Shown one piece after another: positions 24,056 to 35,527 of a DNA stretch of 64,000 nt. Position numbers and translations under genes: made by a program. How positions within the stretch are numbered: the stretch's first letter is position 1; each line of letters starts with the position of its first letter. The notes under the pieces were generated by a model, which had not been told where the DNA came from, did not search any database, and saw nothing but the letters and a program-made list of their open reading frames with translations. The DNA comes from Dasypus novemcinctus (lineage: Eukaryota > Chordata > Mammalia > Cingulata > Dasypodidae), in contig NC_080673.1 in the NCBI RefSeq assembly GCF_030445035.2, forward strand, positions 196,042,216 through 196,106,215, in the 5' to 3' direction.

Positions 24056-25280
24056 GGGGAGAAATAAGATGGTGAATCTCAGCTGCTACCAGGAACGTGT
24101 GATCTGCTTGACCAGAGGACTCTTAGCTGAGTTGACAAAGGGGAAAAATGTAAGCAGGAAACTGAATGCCAGCCAAAACTGTCATTTTCCAACCATGTCT
24201 CCATGTCCTATCCTAGTTGTCGGCTGAAAAGAGTACCTGAGGGACGCTTGCAGTGACATGCCAAGTGTTTAAAACTAGGTCTCTGGGGGAAAGAACCCCT
24301 GGTTTGTGGCATTTGGCACTTTCCATGGTTCCATGGCCGATTTTAAGCTACCAACTTGGCATAGCTACTTCACAAATTTCCTTAAAATTTAACCCAGCTC
24401 TCATGCTGCTTCAAATAGCACACCACAAAACTGATTCCATTCTAGGAAAATCATGCTAGTTAGTTAGAGGTAGGGATTCCCCCATCCTCCGCCCCTAAAA
24501 GAATCCATATTGTGTTAACATCCCTCAGCGATCTCATTCAAGTTTTTTCTCGTAACAGCTCAAAGACCACACAATCTGGTAGTATTAATCAACAAGAGTC
24601 GCATATGCTAATGAACTAATGCTCTAGGCCTGATAGACTGGAGATTCAAATAAACAATTTCCTAGAATAGAAGAACAGATTTAATTGACAAACCAGAGGA
24701 AAGGTCCATCCAAGTCAAGATTGGATTCAGTTAGTGAAAGTGCATATTAGAACCTTTAGAAATCAAGAAGGAGGGTAGGAGTAGAGGTGAACTACACATA
24801 CATATCTTGGAAGGAAAAAGAATGTCACAAAGAATCAATATAAAATAAAACAAAATAAAGCTGGCAATAGCAATAGGTTTGTAATAAAATAGAGTGTGAT
24901 ATCTGAGGGTTAAGCCTTCTCTTGGGCTCAGATTTGCTTTGCTGCTTCTTAGAATGTTGGGTTATGTTTGGTCTTCCTGGAGAGTACAGGGGAGTGCTAA
25001 AACGCAGTTTTTGGATGGCTCTGAGCAAGTTACTTAACATCTCCAGACCTTGTCTGTAATATGGTGATATCCATGATACTGTCAAAGCAATTTCTCAGAT
25101 GAATCGAGTGTGAACATTCGTCCCCAGTTTATTTCAAGCTTTTTGGCCAGGGAAAAGACTTCAAGAAATTTAGTTCAAAGTTGGCAGTGAAAGATAACAC
25201 TCAGTGTTTTTCCTGTGCTAGGAGAAGTGGTGAGCACTTTACAATCCATTATGAAGTCATGCCATTCATCTTTTCTAGAG
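24056..25280. other. intergenic, nothing recognised
   Basis: No gene. A degenerate MIR-like piece may lie near 25015-25080. Confidence 0.4.
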
Positions 25281-25299
25281 AGTGTGCATTGAACTTAAA

Positions 25300-25730
25300 A
25301 CAGAACACACTTCTACCCTGATTTTCAAAGCCCTATATACTCTAATTCCATCTTCTACCACTCTCTCTTATTTCTTTTCTCAAACACATCAAGCTATTCC
25401 TGCCTTAGGATCTGTCCCCATTGCCAGGGCTGTTCCTCCTCATTTTCTCAAGTGTGGCTTCAATTTGACATTCAGATCTTGGAAAGACCTTCCCTGGCCA
25501 GCAAGTTGCTGTCCATCATCTCACTCTGTTAATCTTCTGCAGAGCATTTACCTTTCCCTGATACTTTATTCATGTATTTGTTTATTTCATGACCAGCTAA
25601 CTCCACTAGAATGGAAGTTCCATTAGGGCCAGGGTCTTGTCTGTCTTGGTCACTGCTTTATCTCTAGTGCCCAGAACAGGGCCTGGCACATAGGAGCTCA
25701 AAACTTATCTGTGGAATGAATGGATTATCT
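25300..25730 (+). repeat. L2 LINE 3' end
   Basis: Long L2-type 3' sequence: 'caagctattcctgccttagg', 'gaaagaccttccctgg', 'tagaatggaagttccattag', 'gggccaggg', 'cagggcctggcacatagg', ending 'tgtggaatgaatgg'. Confidence 0.8.
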
Positions 25731-25734
25731 CAAT

Positions 25735-25885
25735 CTTCCCCAAAACACTAGGAGGTAGATTTACTATGCCTACTATTTCACAAATAAGAAAATGAGGTAC
25801 AGAAATGTTGAGTAATTTGTCCATGGTCATAAAGCTAGAAAAGAGCAAAGCTGAAATGCAAACTCAGTTGTGCTCCAAAACCCCC
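25735..25885 (-). repeat. MIR SINE, minus
   Basis: 'acaaataagaaaatgaggta' 'cagaaatgttgag', then 'gctgaaatgcaaactcag'. Confidence 0.65.
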
Positions 25886-25888
25886 AGG

Positions 25889-26076
25889 TTGGGAGCAGAT
25901 GTGGCTCAAGCAGTTGAGTGCCTGTTTCCCACATGGTAAGTCCCATGTTTGGTTCCCATTGTCTTCTTAAAAAAACAAACAAAAACGCAAATCAGGGGAG
26001 CTGATGTGGCTCAGTGGTTGAGCACCTGCTTGTCACATACAAGGTCCTGGGCTCAATCCCTGGACCCCGGTACTTC
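25889..26076 (+). mobile_element. two adjacent tRNA-like SINE heads
   Basis: Two short units with the same head: GCAGATGTGGCTCAAGCAG (about 25893) ending in an A-rich run near 25990, and GCTGATGTGGCTCAGTGG (about 25999) with a B-box-like GGGCTCAATCCC. Confidence 0.7.
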
Positions 26077-26091
26077 AAAAAAGGCTTAACC

Positions 26092-26492
26092 AGGAAGCAT
26101 ATGTGGTTCAAATGATAGAGCTTCTGCCTACCATATGAGAGGAACTGGGTTCAATCCCTGGGGCCTCTTGGTGAAAAAGAAGAACAGAAAGCATGCCCAT
26201 GTGGTGAGCCAGCACCTGTGCAAGTAAGTCATACAGCAAGATGACAACACATCAAAAGAGAGACAAGAGGAGACTCAAGGTGAAGCGCAACAGAAACCAG
26301 GAGCTGAGGTGGTGCAATTGACAAGGAACCTCTCTACATCAGAGGTCCCCAGGATCAAATCCTGGTGAATCCTAGAGGAGAGAAAACGAGAAGACAACAC
26401 AGACGGCAAAAACAGCAGGGTGGGAGGAGGGCAAGGGGGGAAAATAAATAAATAAATCTTTAGGGGGAAAAAAGTGAGAAGACTTTAAAGAA
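26092..26492 (+). mobile_element. composite tRNA-derived SINE
   Basis: Head 'catatgtggttcaaatgata', B-box-like GGTTCAATCCC, second module GAGGTGGTGCAATTGACAAG, tail AATAAATAAATAAATC. Duplication AAAAAAGGCTTAACC at 26077-26091 and 26493-26507, exact. It inserted directly at the 3' tail of the preceding SINE unit. Confidence 0.9.
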
Positions 26493-26507
26493 AAAAAAGG
26501 CTTAACC

Positions 26508-27611
26508 CCATCATCACACAGCCTACAAAAATAAGCTTCTTCATTTGTCCTCCCTGGTTTATATATTACACATTTAGTCTAAGGAATGGATATAAATCTG
26601 TCCTTGCTTAAGACTTCTTCTAAATTAGTTCCTCTGCTATTCATTAGCAAAGGACTGTCTAATGTTTTAAATAAGTCTAAATAAAACACTGCCCACTTGA
26701 GGAGCTAATATACCTATAATTATCAGATTTTATCTTCTTTTTGATTGACCTTGAAAATTGAACTGCTTACAACTTGCTCATGCCTTCCCTCTCCTCTCCC
26801 CAGCCAGTGTCCATGATCACTTTCAAAACCAGGTTGAAGGCCGCTTTTCTGGAGAGTATTTCACTGATTAACTCAGCCCGTCCATCACCCTTCTACATAA
26901 GTAACATTCATTCTCTACCTCCTTGCTCTCCTTTCTACATTACTCTCTCCAACTACGCGTTTTATTTCATCTGTGGATTGTGTGAGCATATCAAGCGTGT
27001 TTGGTCTTCACAATTAGCTTGTTGAGTCCCTGAGACTCCCATCCTAGGTAAATCTACTTAGGCAAAGAGAGCGTAGAATGTGTGCACAGTTGCCTGATTA
27101 CAGAAAAAGTGAATATGCAGATAAAAGTGCCGTTTCTTCTCTTCCTTGTTGAAAGCCCTGAATTTGGGGAACCCAAATGCTTTCTTTATTGCACCGTTTA
27201 ACCACCACTGTAATTTGTTCAACATATTTACCACAACAAAACTTCTAAAAACCTAAAAAAGTAAATTTCTATTCAATCCAGAAGAATCTTGGCCCTTACT
27301 AGACTTCCTTTTAAATGGCTATCGGAATCCCACCTTTTGATCATGGTCTATCACCCCTACCATAGAAAAAGAGTGGCACAAGACATCTGAACATGCTCCT
27401 TACTTAAATTCAAAGAAGTTTACCTGCCACTTTAGAAATGAACTTCAATCCAGAAACACAACATTGTTTAAAATAATTGCTTTATCAAATTTCTTTTAAG
27501 AAGTGATAGGCATATCTTCTCCTTTTTCAACTAGCTCTGCTAACTCTTGCAAATAGCAACCCCTGGCAATTACTTGGAAATCATTCTTGAAACAAACCTT
27601 TTTAGCAAGGA
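26508..27611. other. intergenic, nothing recognised
   Basis: No gene or confident repeat. Confidence 0.45.
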
Positions 27612-27624
27612 AGTTCTTGCTTTT

Positions 27625-28101
27625 GTTTTTTCCTACCCCTCCCCTCCCGTTGTGGTTTTTTTTTTTTTTTTTTTTTTTTTGCTGTCTGTGTCCATTCAAT
27701 GTGTGATCTTCTGTATCTATTTCTCTTTTTGTCTTCTCTTCTTGTTTTTCTCCTCTAAGATTCACCAGGATTTGATCCTGGGGACCTCTGATGTGGAGAG
27801 AGGTTCCCTGTCATTTGCGCCACCTTAGTTCCTGGTTTCTGTTGTGCCTTGCCTTTACTCTCCCCTCTGTCCCTCTTTTGCTGTGTGTCCCTCATCTTGC
27901 TGAATGACTCACTTGCACAGGCACTTGGCTCACCAGGCAGGCACTTGCATGGGCACTCGGCTTGCCATGCAGGCACTTGCCACGCAGGCTCACCACATGG
28001 GCACACTTTTTTTTTTTTTTACCAGGAGGCCTTGGGGATTGAACCTGGGCCCTACCATACAGTAGGCAGAAGCCCAATCACTTGAGCCACATCCGCTTCC
28101 C
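27625..28101 (-). mobile_element. composite tRNA-derived SINE, minus
   Basis: Reverse complement order: T-run (27658-27680), CATTCAATGTGTGATCTTCT, second-module complement, then head complement TTGAACCTGGGCC ... GAGCCACATCCGCTTCC. Duplication AGTTCTTGCTTTT at 27612-27624 and 28102-28114, exact. Confidence 0.92.
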
Positions 28102-28419
28102 AGTTCTTGCTTTTTAAAAAGTTTTTCCACCCAATTGATGATGTCCCTGAAGTATCTGAGGCACTATAGGGAAAACAGCCACCCACTTGGCTTGAAGACT
28201 ATCCAATTTCAATTGATATTTGATGCTTGCCAGCATCAAGAAGTAGGAGGAGTCAAGCCAAGGTTCTGATTATTCGTAAAGGGGTAAACATTCAGGAATG
28301 CTTATATCCGTTGGGATCTTCCTTTACTCCTGCTCTTTCCTTAACATGGAGAGCTTTCCCTCTCTCCATTTATCCAAATTCTTAATAATTCTTTGCATGT
28401 GGGCAGCACATGACAAACT

Positions 28420-28540
28420 ATTATCATTTTTATGATCTGGCTTAGTCCTTAGAACAATCCTATGAATTATCATTATCAGCTCCACTGTATCAAGAGGCAA
28501 ATTGTTATCTGGTAAAAGGCAGAAGTTCTCAAAAGCAGGC
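28420..28540 (-). repeat. possible MIR fragment, minus
   Basis: Degenerate: 'tagaacaatcctatgaatta' then 'tatcaagaggcaaattgtta'. Weak. Confidence 0.35.
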
Positions 28541-28606
28541 TTCCCAAATAAAAAGCCACTGCTCTCACAGCCACACCTCTGTTGCTTCCTTTTAGTCTAG
28601 GGTTTG

Positions 28607-29285
28607 GCAAGCTTTCTGTAAAGGGCTTTCCAAAAAGAAATATTGGGTTATGTTTGTAAACTGATCTTTTCCTCTGGGCATATTAGATTTTATTGGATTC
28701 ATAAGTTTACTTGATTAAGTAATTATGTAAACCTCTAGTGTTAGTAGGGCATTGACTCTCAGCTCCTTGGTGGGTGAGGACTCACAGATAAAAGGCATGG
28801 CAAAGGACAGAGTTGGAGGGTTTTTGATGTTGGAGTTTGATGCTGAAGCCTTAAGCTGGAGCCTCAGGAAGAAAGGAACCTTGAGCCCAGAGAGAAGCAA
28901 GACACTGGAAGGGAGGAACCCAGGAAGCCTAAACCTTCACAGACATCGGCAGCCATCTTGCTCCAACGCGTGAAAAAAGACTTTGGTGAGGGAAGTAACT
29001 TATGCTTTATGGCCTGGTATCTGTAAGCTCTTACCCCAAATAAATACCCTTTATGAAAACCAACCAGTTTCTGGTATTTCGCATCAGCACCCCTTTGGCT
29101 GACTAATACAGGGCTGAAGAGCAAATACTCTTGGCTTTACAGGTATAATGTCTCTGTCTCAACTCTGCCATCGCAGCAAAAGCAGCAATACACAATTTGC
29201 AAACCCAGTGGGTGTGGCCGTGTTCCAATTTTATTTATAAAAAACAGGTAGGCCAGGTTTGGCCTGTAAACCTGTAGTTTGTCTA
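28607..29285 (+). repeat. ancient DNA-transposon-like repeat split by a later insertion
   Basis: The left part 'gtttggcaagctttctgtaa' 'agggc' and the right part 'ggctttacaggtataatgtc' ... 'ttttatttataaaaaacagg' are the two halves of the family seen at 20445-20605. The 28628-29109 segment between them is an unrelated insertion. Confidence 0.55.
28628..29109 (+). mobile_element. inserted element, class unresolved (LTR-like?)
   Basis: About 480 bp inside an older repeat, with AGGGCT at 28622-28627 and 29110-29115 as a candidate 6-bp duplication. It contains a polyadenylation-like CCCCAAATAAATACC near its 3' end, which suggests an LTR, but TG...CA ends are not evident. Confidence 0.45.
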
Positions 29286-29286
29286 G

Positions 29287-29461
29287 TTCAATGTTTCTCA
29301 AATGTTGACCCATCAGTATTTGTTAAACTAATTTGTTAAAAATGCAAATGCTCAGTCCTGCCCCAGACCTACCAAATCAGAGGCTCTGGGGACCGGTCCC
29401 AGCAATGTTTTAATAAGCCCTCCAGGGGATCCTGATGCACGCTAAAATTTGGGAACCACTA
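29287..29461 (+). repeat. MER5A DNA transposon fossil
   Basis: 'gtttctcaaatgttgaccca', 'aaaaatgcaaatgctcagt', 'gccccagacctaccaaatca', 'gccctccaggggatcctgat' and 'ctaaaatttgggaaccact' follow MER5A closely. Confidence 0.8.
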
Positions 29462-30340
29462 CTACTCTTCCCAATTGCTCTAATCTACACAAGACTTCCC
29501 ACTGTCAAGAGCTATGCGTTATTACATAAGGTAATAATAACCAAGGTGACTGAAATGTCTCACTTTACCAGAAAGTCTCCCATCTTGATTTCTGTCCTGC
29601 CCTGGGGTTCTCCCCCAAAACCCAAGGCTTATGTAACTCAACTCCCCTATCCTGGTTCTCTGCTGCCATTACCTGAGTCTGACTGTCCCAGACCCATTTC
29701 CCTTACTCCCACCAGCTGTGACTCAGCCACTCTCTTGCGTTCTGTAGCTCCTCAATATAACACACGCTGACACAGCCAACATGTCCAAAGCACTGCTGCT
29801 CTCAGGCATTCCCAGAATGATAGGCAGTGAGCAGGTGTCCGGTCTCTACCAAATGCTGTCCTAGAACCACTCCTTCTCTGTCTTTCTTCCTTACCATAGT
29901 TCTGTGCCATCATCACCTCCATGTCCTGATCCCACAGCAATTTATAATTCTTTTAGATTCTTTCAAGGGGGAAAAACAATCTCCCTTTTCACATTAACAT
30001 TGTATAATGCTCTCCACCTTCATCATCGATTTTATTCTACAACAGAAATAAAGGATTAGTTGTGACACATGAAATTTGCTTTGGAAAGGCAAATAATACT
30101 TCTCCACCTCCTCTTACAGATAATGTAAATGGGATGCTTTGAATTTGTCTTTCACCTAAGAATTTATCCTGATATTATAAAAAAGTGAACTTCAAGTTTC
30201 CACTGGTATTTAGGTTGCTAAAAACAGAATCATGTAGGGAAAAACATTTGTCAGCCTTTTCATAATGAAAGGCAAGAGTCAGGGCCTAGTGTGTGATGGG
30301 GAGACCATGGGACAGAATAATATAGAAAGGGAATGAATGT
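29462..30340. other. intergenic, nothing recognised
   Basis: No gene or confident repeat. Confidence 0.45.
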
Positions 30341-30344
30341 CATG

Positions 30345-30895
30345 GGCTGTTTTAATTTGCTACAAGGTGCTGGGAAGTAGGTTGGGTTTTACAATGGTTA
30401 TTAGGTTAAAAGCTTTACAGTTCTGAGGCTGTGAAAATGTCTATATCAAGGATTCATCAGGCAATGCTTTTCTCCCCAACCTGCAGCTGTAGGCAACCAG
30501 GCACAGGGCAGGACACAACAGGGTGTTTGCCACTCTCTGCCTTCTCATCCAGGAGTCTTGCTTTCTCCTTCAAGTGTGGGCAATCAGGTATGTACCAGGT
30601 GTCCATTCACCTCTCCCCTTTCCTCTCAGTCTTATTGCTTTGTTTCTGGCTAAAGCAGCTTCTTCTTGGTTTTTGCGTTCCTCTCTGTCTCTGCAGCTTT
30701 TTTTCTTGTGCCTGTGGCTTTTTATTAATAAAGGACTCCAGTAAGGGGATTAAGACCAACCCTGGGTCATGCCCTACTGAAATAATCTAATCAAAAGGAA
30801 GGGCCTATCGACAACAGGCTTACATGCATTGAACAGGTTGGCTTTAAGAACAGCATTTTCTGGGGTCCCTGAAAGCGTTAAACTGCCACATGGGC
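30345..30895 (+). repeat. interspersed repeat copy (window family)
   Basis: Starts TGTTTTAATTTGCTA, includes 'acagttctgaggctgtgaaa' and 'actccagtaaggggattaag', ends TTCTGGGGTCCCTG ... AACTGCCACA. Nearly the whole ~550-bp family member in plus orientation, compared with 7187-8062 and 62509-63560. Confidence 0.7.
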
Positions 30896-33030
30896 ATACC
30901 AAGGAAACAAATGGCAGTCTAATAACCTTCAAGGGGTTAAGAGATCAGTTTATTGTAAAGAAAAAGAAAAGGAAAAGGTCAACGTCCTCTAAATAAGACT
31001 CTAGATATAATTGTGAGGATGGGGGGTGTAGACTATAGGAGAGAGGAAGTCACAGAGAAGCCAGTCACTTGGCAGAAGGCTGGCACCCAAGGATACAAAC
31101 AGCTACCAGTAATGGTGCCATAATAACCCACCACTGCTCCCCTCACTCCCAAAGTGTTTATAAAGTTTTTTTAACCGTCACCTTAACATGAGACTTGGGA
31201 GCAAATTAGAGCTTGAATGTGTTCATGGAGAAAGTTTTTGACCCTGGTTGGGATGTTCTAAATTCAGATATATATAGAAGAGGGTAGGGAAGCGATGGCA
31301 ATTTTTGTGTAAAGACCTCACCTCTTCCATCCCCTTATTATTGTTAAAGATAATAGTACTCCTTCTGAAGAGACAGGAGAGAACAAAGCAAAGAAGTCAT
31401 TGGTACGAAACATTGATGACTTAACACAGCATTTTTCTTTAAGATTTAAATATATACAATTTTTTCCAGGTATTTGCAACACTCATCCCTAACACCTGTC
31501 TTCAAGTTGGAAGAAAAGCACCTTTGAACAGCCAATGCAAGACAAACAAGTAACATGGATTCTTTTCAATGTAACTAAAATGATTTTCCAGGCTGTAAAA
31601 CTGTTCAAGTTACACTGTACTTAATGTAAAGTGAATATCCAGTGTAATTGGAACTCATGGATACAAAATATTATTTCTTTTAGACTCTGTGTTTTTCAAT
31701 AAGGCAGTTAACACACATTTTATAATATCAATTGTGAATTATCTATTTAGATTATATTAAATGCTCATCTTAGTGCATTTTAGAAAATATTTAGCATTTC
31801 CTATATGCCGTATACTAGCCATTGAACTAATTCAATTTTAGCAGCAAATACTGTTTGGGGGTGGGGTGGATTTTATCATTATGCTAATTAAATTTTTGAA
31901 GCTCTGCCTAATTTTTACATTTTTTATTTATTCTCAAAAATGTGATATACAATTATAGATATACTGAGGAAATACCATTGTTTTATCATACCTCACACTT
32001 TATAAAATAAATTCAGTGACTATTGCATTTTGGTAATTAAGTAAAAGGAAACATAATTTCTCATCTTGCTTTCATAACTATTTGAAAATGGATAAAAATT
32101 ACATCTAACAAAATTTTCATCTTAACTGCTCTTAGGAATAAATCTTATAAGATGCATTCCATGATGTTTTCCTGTAATTTTCATTATACTCCTCAAAACA
32201 CATGACACTTAATTTGAACTGAAACAATGAAGCCAGACTGTTTCTGACAGAAAGTAAATCCCATTTGGCTAGTTTGATGATAAAAACTGGCTCTGTTAAT
32301 TAGGTTATATGACAATCATTTTTTTATACTTGACATTTTCAAATTGAATGATCTAAATCTGCAGCAATAAAGCATTGACAAAAAAATATTTGAACCACCT
32401 GGTCACAAAAAAGCATTTTATCCAAATATGTTTTATGAACAATATTTGGATTTTCCCCAAAACTTGGAGTATATCAAGTTAAACCAGGTATAAAGCAGAT
32501 ATATTTAATTAAACACACAGGTCTAATTAATAATCATTTGATATATCTCGGTAAAAGCTACTTGATATATTTCCCAGAAACTGAGAAAATGAAAAAAAAA
32601 GGACTGGGTAAAAAATCCCTTCTCCAATCAGGTGGTTTTCAATAAAATTGACAGAGGGCCTAAAAGAATGGTCAGCTTACAGATCATCAAATCTAATTTT
32701 TTGTAGCAAAAAAAACTAAGTGACAAGAAAATTTCCATTCTCGTGTACTTAGGTAAATGAACAAGATTTCTCAAGGCACACACCTATAAAAATCAGAAAT
32801 AGAAGTAGAACTGATGCTCAATACTTCCCATTCCAACAATCAGAAATATTCATTACCGATAACGAATTTTAAAGAGCAGGAAGACCCATTTCACCAAGAC
32901 ATGCATTTTTCAATAAAATGTACATTTTATTTAATGATGAAACTTAGTGATATTTATTTTGATCGTGTACAACTAATAATTTTTAAGGTAACTCAGTCCA
33001 ATTATCAAGTGATTAGCCGGCTATACGTCC
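30896..33030. other. AT-rich, repeat-poor intergenic stretch
   Basis: From about 31430 to 33030 the sequence is AT-rich and I recognise no SINE, LINE or DNA element. TAAT-type cores cluster near 32505-32540 (TTTAATTAAAC, CTAATTAATAATCA). No open frame of note. Confidence 0.5.
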
Positions 33031-33034
33031 TTAC

Positions 33035-33200
33035 TTAAGCTCCCTGGGTTTCTCAGTTTCCTCATTTGCACACTGGAGATAGTAGCAGTCCCTTAGATCT
33101 TTGAGTTGTTCTAAAGAGTATATGAGTTAAGAAATGTAAAAACCCTTAACGCCATGCCTGGCACAGAACGGGTATTATACAACCGTAACCTATTATTATC
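33035..33200 (+). repeat. MIR SINE
   Basis: 'tttctcagtttcctcatttg' then a degenerate 3' part 'ccatgcctggcacagaacg', 340 bp upstream of the CpG island. Confidence 0.75.
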
Positions 33201-33628
33201 ATAGTAATTAAAAACAAAACTTTAAAGACGAAATGCTGCAGGCCTGCCGTCACCGGCGGGAAGAACGGGTTTGAAGAGACTGGGTTCTAGCCCGCAGGCA
33301 CACTTGGAGGGTTAACAGAGGATCCAAAGTAAAAATGGCAGGGTGGTGGGAGACCGGAAGAATGACAAGGAGTGCCCTCGGGCTCCTGCTGGTAAGAAAA
33401 ATTGGGCAGGAACTTAGAATGAGAACGAAGAGGGCCGGATGGGTTGAGAATAAGCAGATCCACACACGGGTCGCATAACCTTCTATGAATCTCAACTACT
33501 CCGTGAAACAGAAACAAAAGTGTCCAGTCTAAAGAACATTGTGCATGGAATGGGGCGCCACACGCGCCAGAACGCCCCAACATCCTGGATTCAAAAGCAG
33601 GGTTCCCGGCCCAGCCGCCGCAGCCAGG

Positions 33629-33638
33629 TCTCGCGAGA
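33629..33638. promoter_or_regulatory. TCTCGCGAGA palindromic promoter motif
   Basis: An exact 10-bp palindrome TCTCGCGAGA lies 237 bp upstream of the BOD1L1 ATG inside the CpG island. This motif is a known core-promoter element of many mammalian CpG-island genes, linked in the literature to ZBTB33/Kaiso-type and related factors. Activity here is inferred. Confidence 0.7.
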
Positions 33639-33741
33639 TGCCTGCGCGCGATGTCAGCCAGAAGAGGCCCCTCGCGGCCCCCGTCGCCCGTCCTTCGTTG
33701 CTCTTACCACCGCCTTTTCCTCTCTTCCCCGGATTCCTTTT

Positions 33742-33750
33742 CACTTCCGG
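33742..33750 (+). promoter_or_regulatory. ETS/GABP-type site CACTTCCGG
   Basis: CACTTCCGG is a consensus ETS-family (GABPA/ELK-type) site, 125 bp upstream of the ATG within the CpG island. Such sites commonly sit close to the start in TATA-less promoters, which suggests transcription starts nearby. Confidence 0.65.
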
Positions 33751-33874
33751 GGTTGTTCTGGGTCCCCTGGTTCCGTAACAACATCCCGTTGGTTTTCCTC
33801 GGGCGGCGGGACCGGGGCAGCCGCCGCCTCCCAGGAGCGCTCGCTCGCCCGCGCCCTCCCCGGCCCAGGCCGCC

Positions 33875-34117
33875 ATGGCCACCAACCCGCAGCCGCAGCC
33901 GCCTCCTCCGGCGCCCCCGCCACCCCCGCCGCAGCCGCAGCCGCCGCCCCCGCCGCCGGGCCCCGGGGCTGGCCCGGGTGCGGGTGCGAGCGGCACCGGC
34001 GGCGCGGGGGCCGGCGCGGGGGACCCGCAGCTCGTGGCCATGATCGTGAACCACCTCAAGAGCCAAGGACTCTTCGACCAGTTCCGCAGGGACTGCCTGG
34101 CCGACGTGGACACCAAG
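33875..34117 (+). CDS. BOD1L1: BOD1L1 coding exon 1
   Basis: Codes residues 1-81. The ATG sits in GCCGCCATGG, a full Kozak match, and is the first ATG in this frame within the CpG island. Residues 5-30 are almost all Pro and Gln, 29-50 are Gly/Ala-rich and look disordered, and from about residue 50 (DPQLVAMIVNHLKSQGLF) the BOD1/Shg1 domain begins. The exon ends after ACCAAG with donor GTGCGG, phase 0. The simple Pro/Gly codon runs make exon 1 length prone to vary between species. Open frames on the opposite strand and other frames here are a by-product of GC richness. Confidence 0.95.
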
Positions 34118-34289
34118 GTGCGGGGCGCGCGGGGACTGAGGGTCTGCGGGAGAGAGGGAGGACCCCGAGGGCCGCCTTCTCCGGCAGCCTCCAGCATCCC
34201 CCGGGTGGGCCTGGCCGCTTCGGCTTCCCCAGCTGCGGCCGCTCTTGAACGCACCTTTTGCTGAGTTCCTTTTGCAGCCACTTCCTCTT

Positions 34290-34450
34290 GGAGCTCCTAC
34301 TGTGTGACACGCACTGTGCAAAGCACCATGCCTTCATTCATTCTTCTATCCTTACATCCATTTAACCGACTTCCGTTTATTGAGCCCCCTGCTATGTGCC
34401 AGACACTGTTTCGGTGCTGGGGATACACAAGTGAGCAAGTCCTTGTTCTT
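34290..34450 (+). repeat. old interspersed repeat remnant (MIR/L2-type)
   Basis: Pattern 'ttattgagccccctgctatg' 'tgccagacactg' then 'ggtgctggggatacacaagt'. I am not sure of the family. Confidence 0.45.
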
Positions 34451-35505
34451 ACAAAGAACAAGGTTTACTTTGTATCCATGTTATTTTTGCCTTCTCTCTT
34501 GAAGGCTCCTGGGAGACAGGGCCATGTCTTTGAACTTTTGAAAACATGATTAAATGTTGATTGAATCAAATTATTTGCAGTGTGCTTTGCTGGACATTGA
34601 GGGGCATGCAAAGAAAAAGAGGCGGAGCTGGACAGAAAAAGATAGATTGGGGAGATCGCGGGTGTAGTTTGATTTCTACCAGTGACTGCCTGATTGAGGT
34701 TGGCTTAGTCCAAGTCACCTAAGGTCAGAAAGTGGAGGGGGGTAGGAACAGGGAGAACCAAGCGTTTCAAGAGAAGATGAAGGAGAGATGATGATAGATA
34801 CTGAAGTGGAGAAAGGGCAGGAAAGAAAAGTGAGTACAGAAGGGGGTGGTGGGAGAGGGGAAAAGGTCAGCAAGGTGGTTCTCTGTCCAAAAAGAGTTAG
34901 GGACCAGGGAGAGGAAGGGACTTTGTACCAAATATCAGTATGAAAGTGGCATTTGCAGGACAGGTATACTTAGCCAGTCTGTCAACAAACTATCAGGATC
35001 CCAAAAAGGAGCAATCAGAGAGATGGATGGAAAACAATCGAATCTGGAATTCTGGAAGCAAGTGAAGAAAGAAACACATTGAAAAATTGTTTTTGGCTTA
35101 GGTGTCATTTGGTGCTTCAGATTGGAGTTTGGGTGGGGTGAATGAAGGTTTTTCACTCTTAGCATGTTTGGCTATTCTGAGGAACCTTGCTTCTTTGAGA
35201 AGCGGGTGTTTGCAGCATCTACAAATAAATCTGTACTTCTTGTGACTCAGAACTCACCAAACTTTGAGGTAAACTGTACACGATTTCTGTTTCCAGCAGA
35301 AAAAGCCTTCTGAAAATCTGTGGACCTCTTCCCTTATGTGAACTCTGTTACTGGACCCACTATTTAGACCAGAAGTAGGATGTGCCTTCTCAGAGTGTTG
35401 GGGTTTTTGCACCATTTGGGAGTGTTTACCCATTTGGGATGTATATAGTGTTCTTGCTTTGTTTTAGGGTAGGGGTCCACCTTTCTGGAAATACAGCCTA
35501 TCACT

Positions 35506-35527
35506 TTCTTTCTTTCTTTCTTTCTTT
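35506..35527. repeat. (TTTC)n microsatellite
   Basis: About five TTTC units in intron 1. Confidence 0.8.

Larger units (their letters stand above)
33555..34250 (+). promoter_or_regulatory. BOD1L1: CpG-island promoter of BOD1L1
   Basis: Sequence turns abruptly GC- and CpG-rich from about 33555 and returns to AT-rich after about 34250, covering the 5' flank, 5'UTR and exon 1. No TATA box is seen close to the start codon. Two promoter-type motifs are present: TCTCGCGAGA at 33629-33638 and CACTTCCGG at 33742-33750. This is the usual architecture of a TATA-less housekeeping promoter. The transcription start cannot be fixed from sequence; between about 33740 and 33860 is plausible. Confidence 0.85.

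Noticed and set aside
33520..34321. Several 130-250 residue open frames on both strands over the CpG island
   Set aside because: GC-rich DNA has few stop codons; only the frame starting at 33875 continues into conserved exons.
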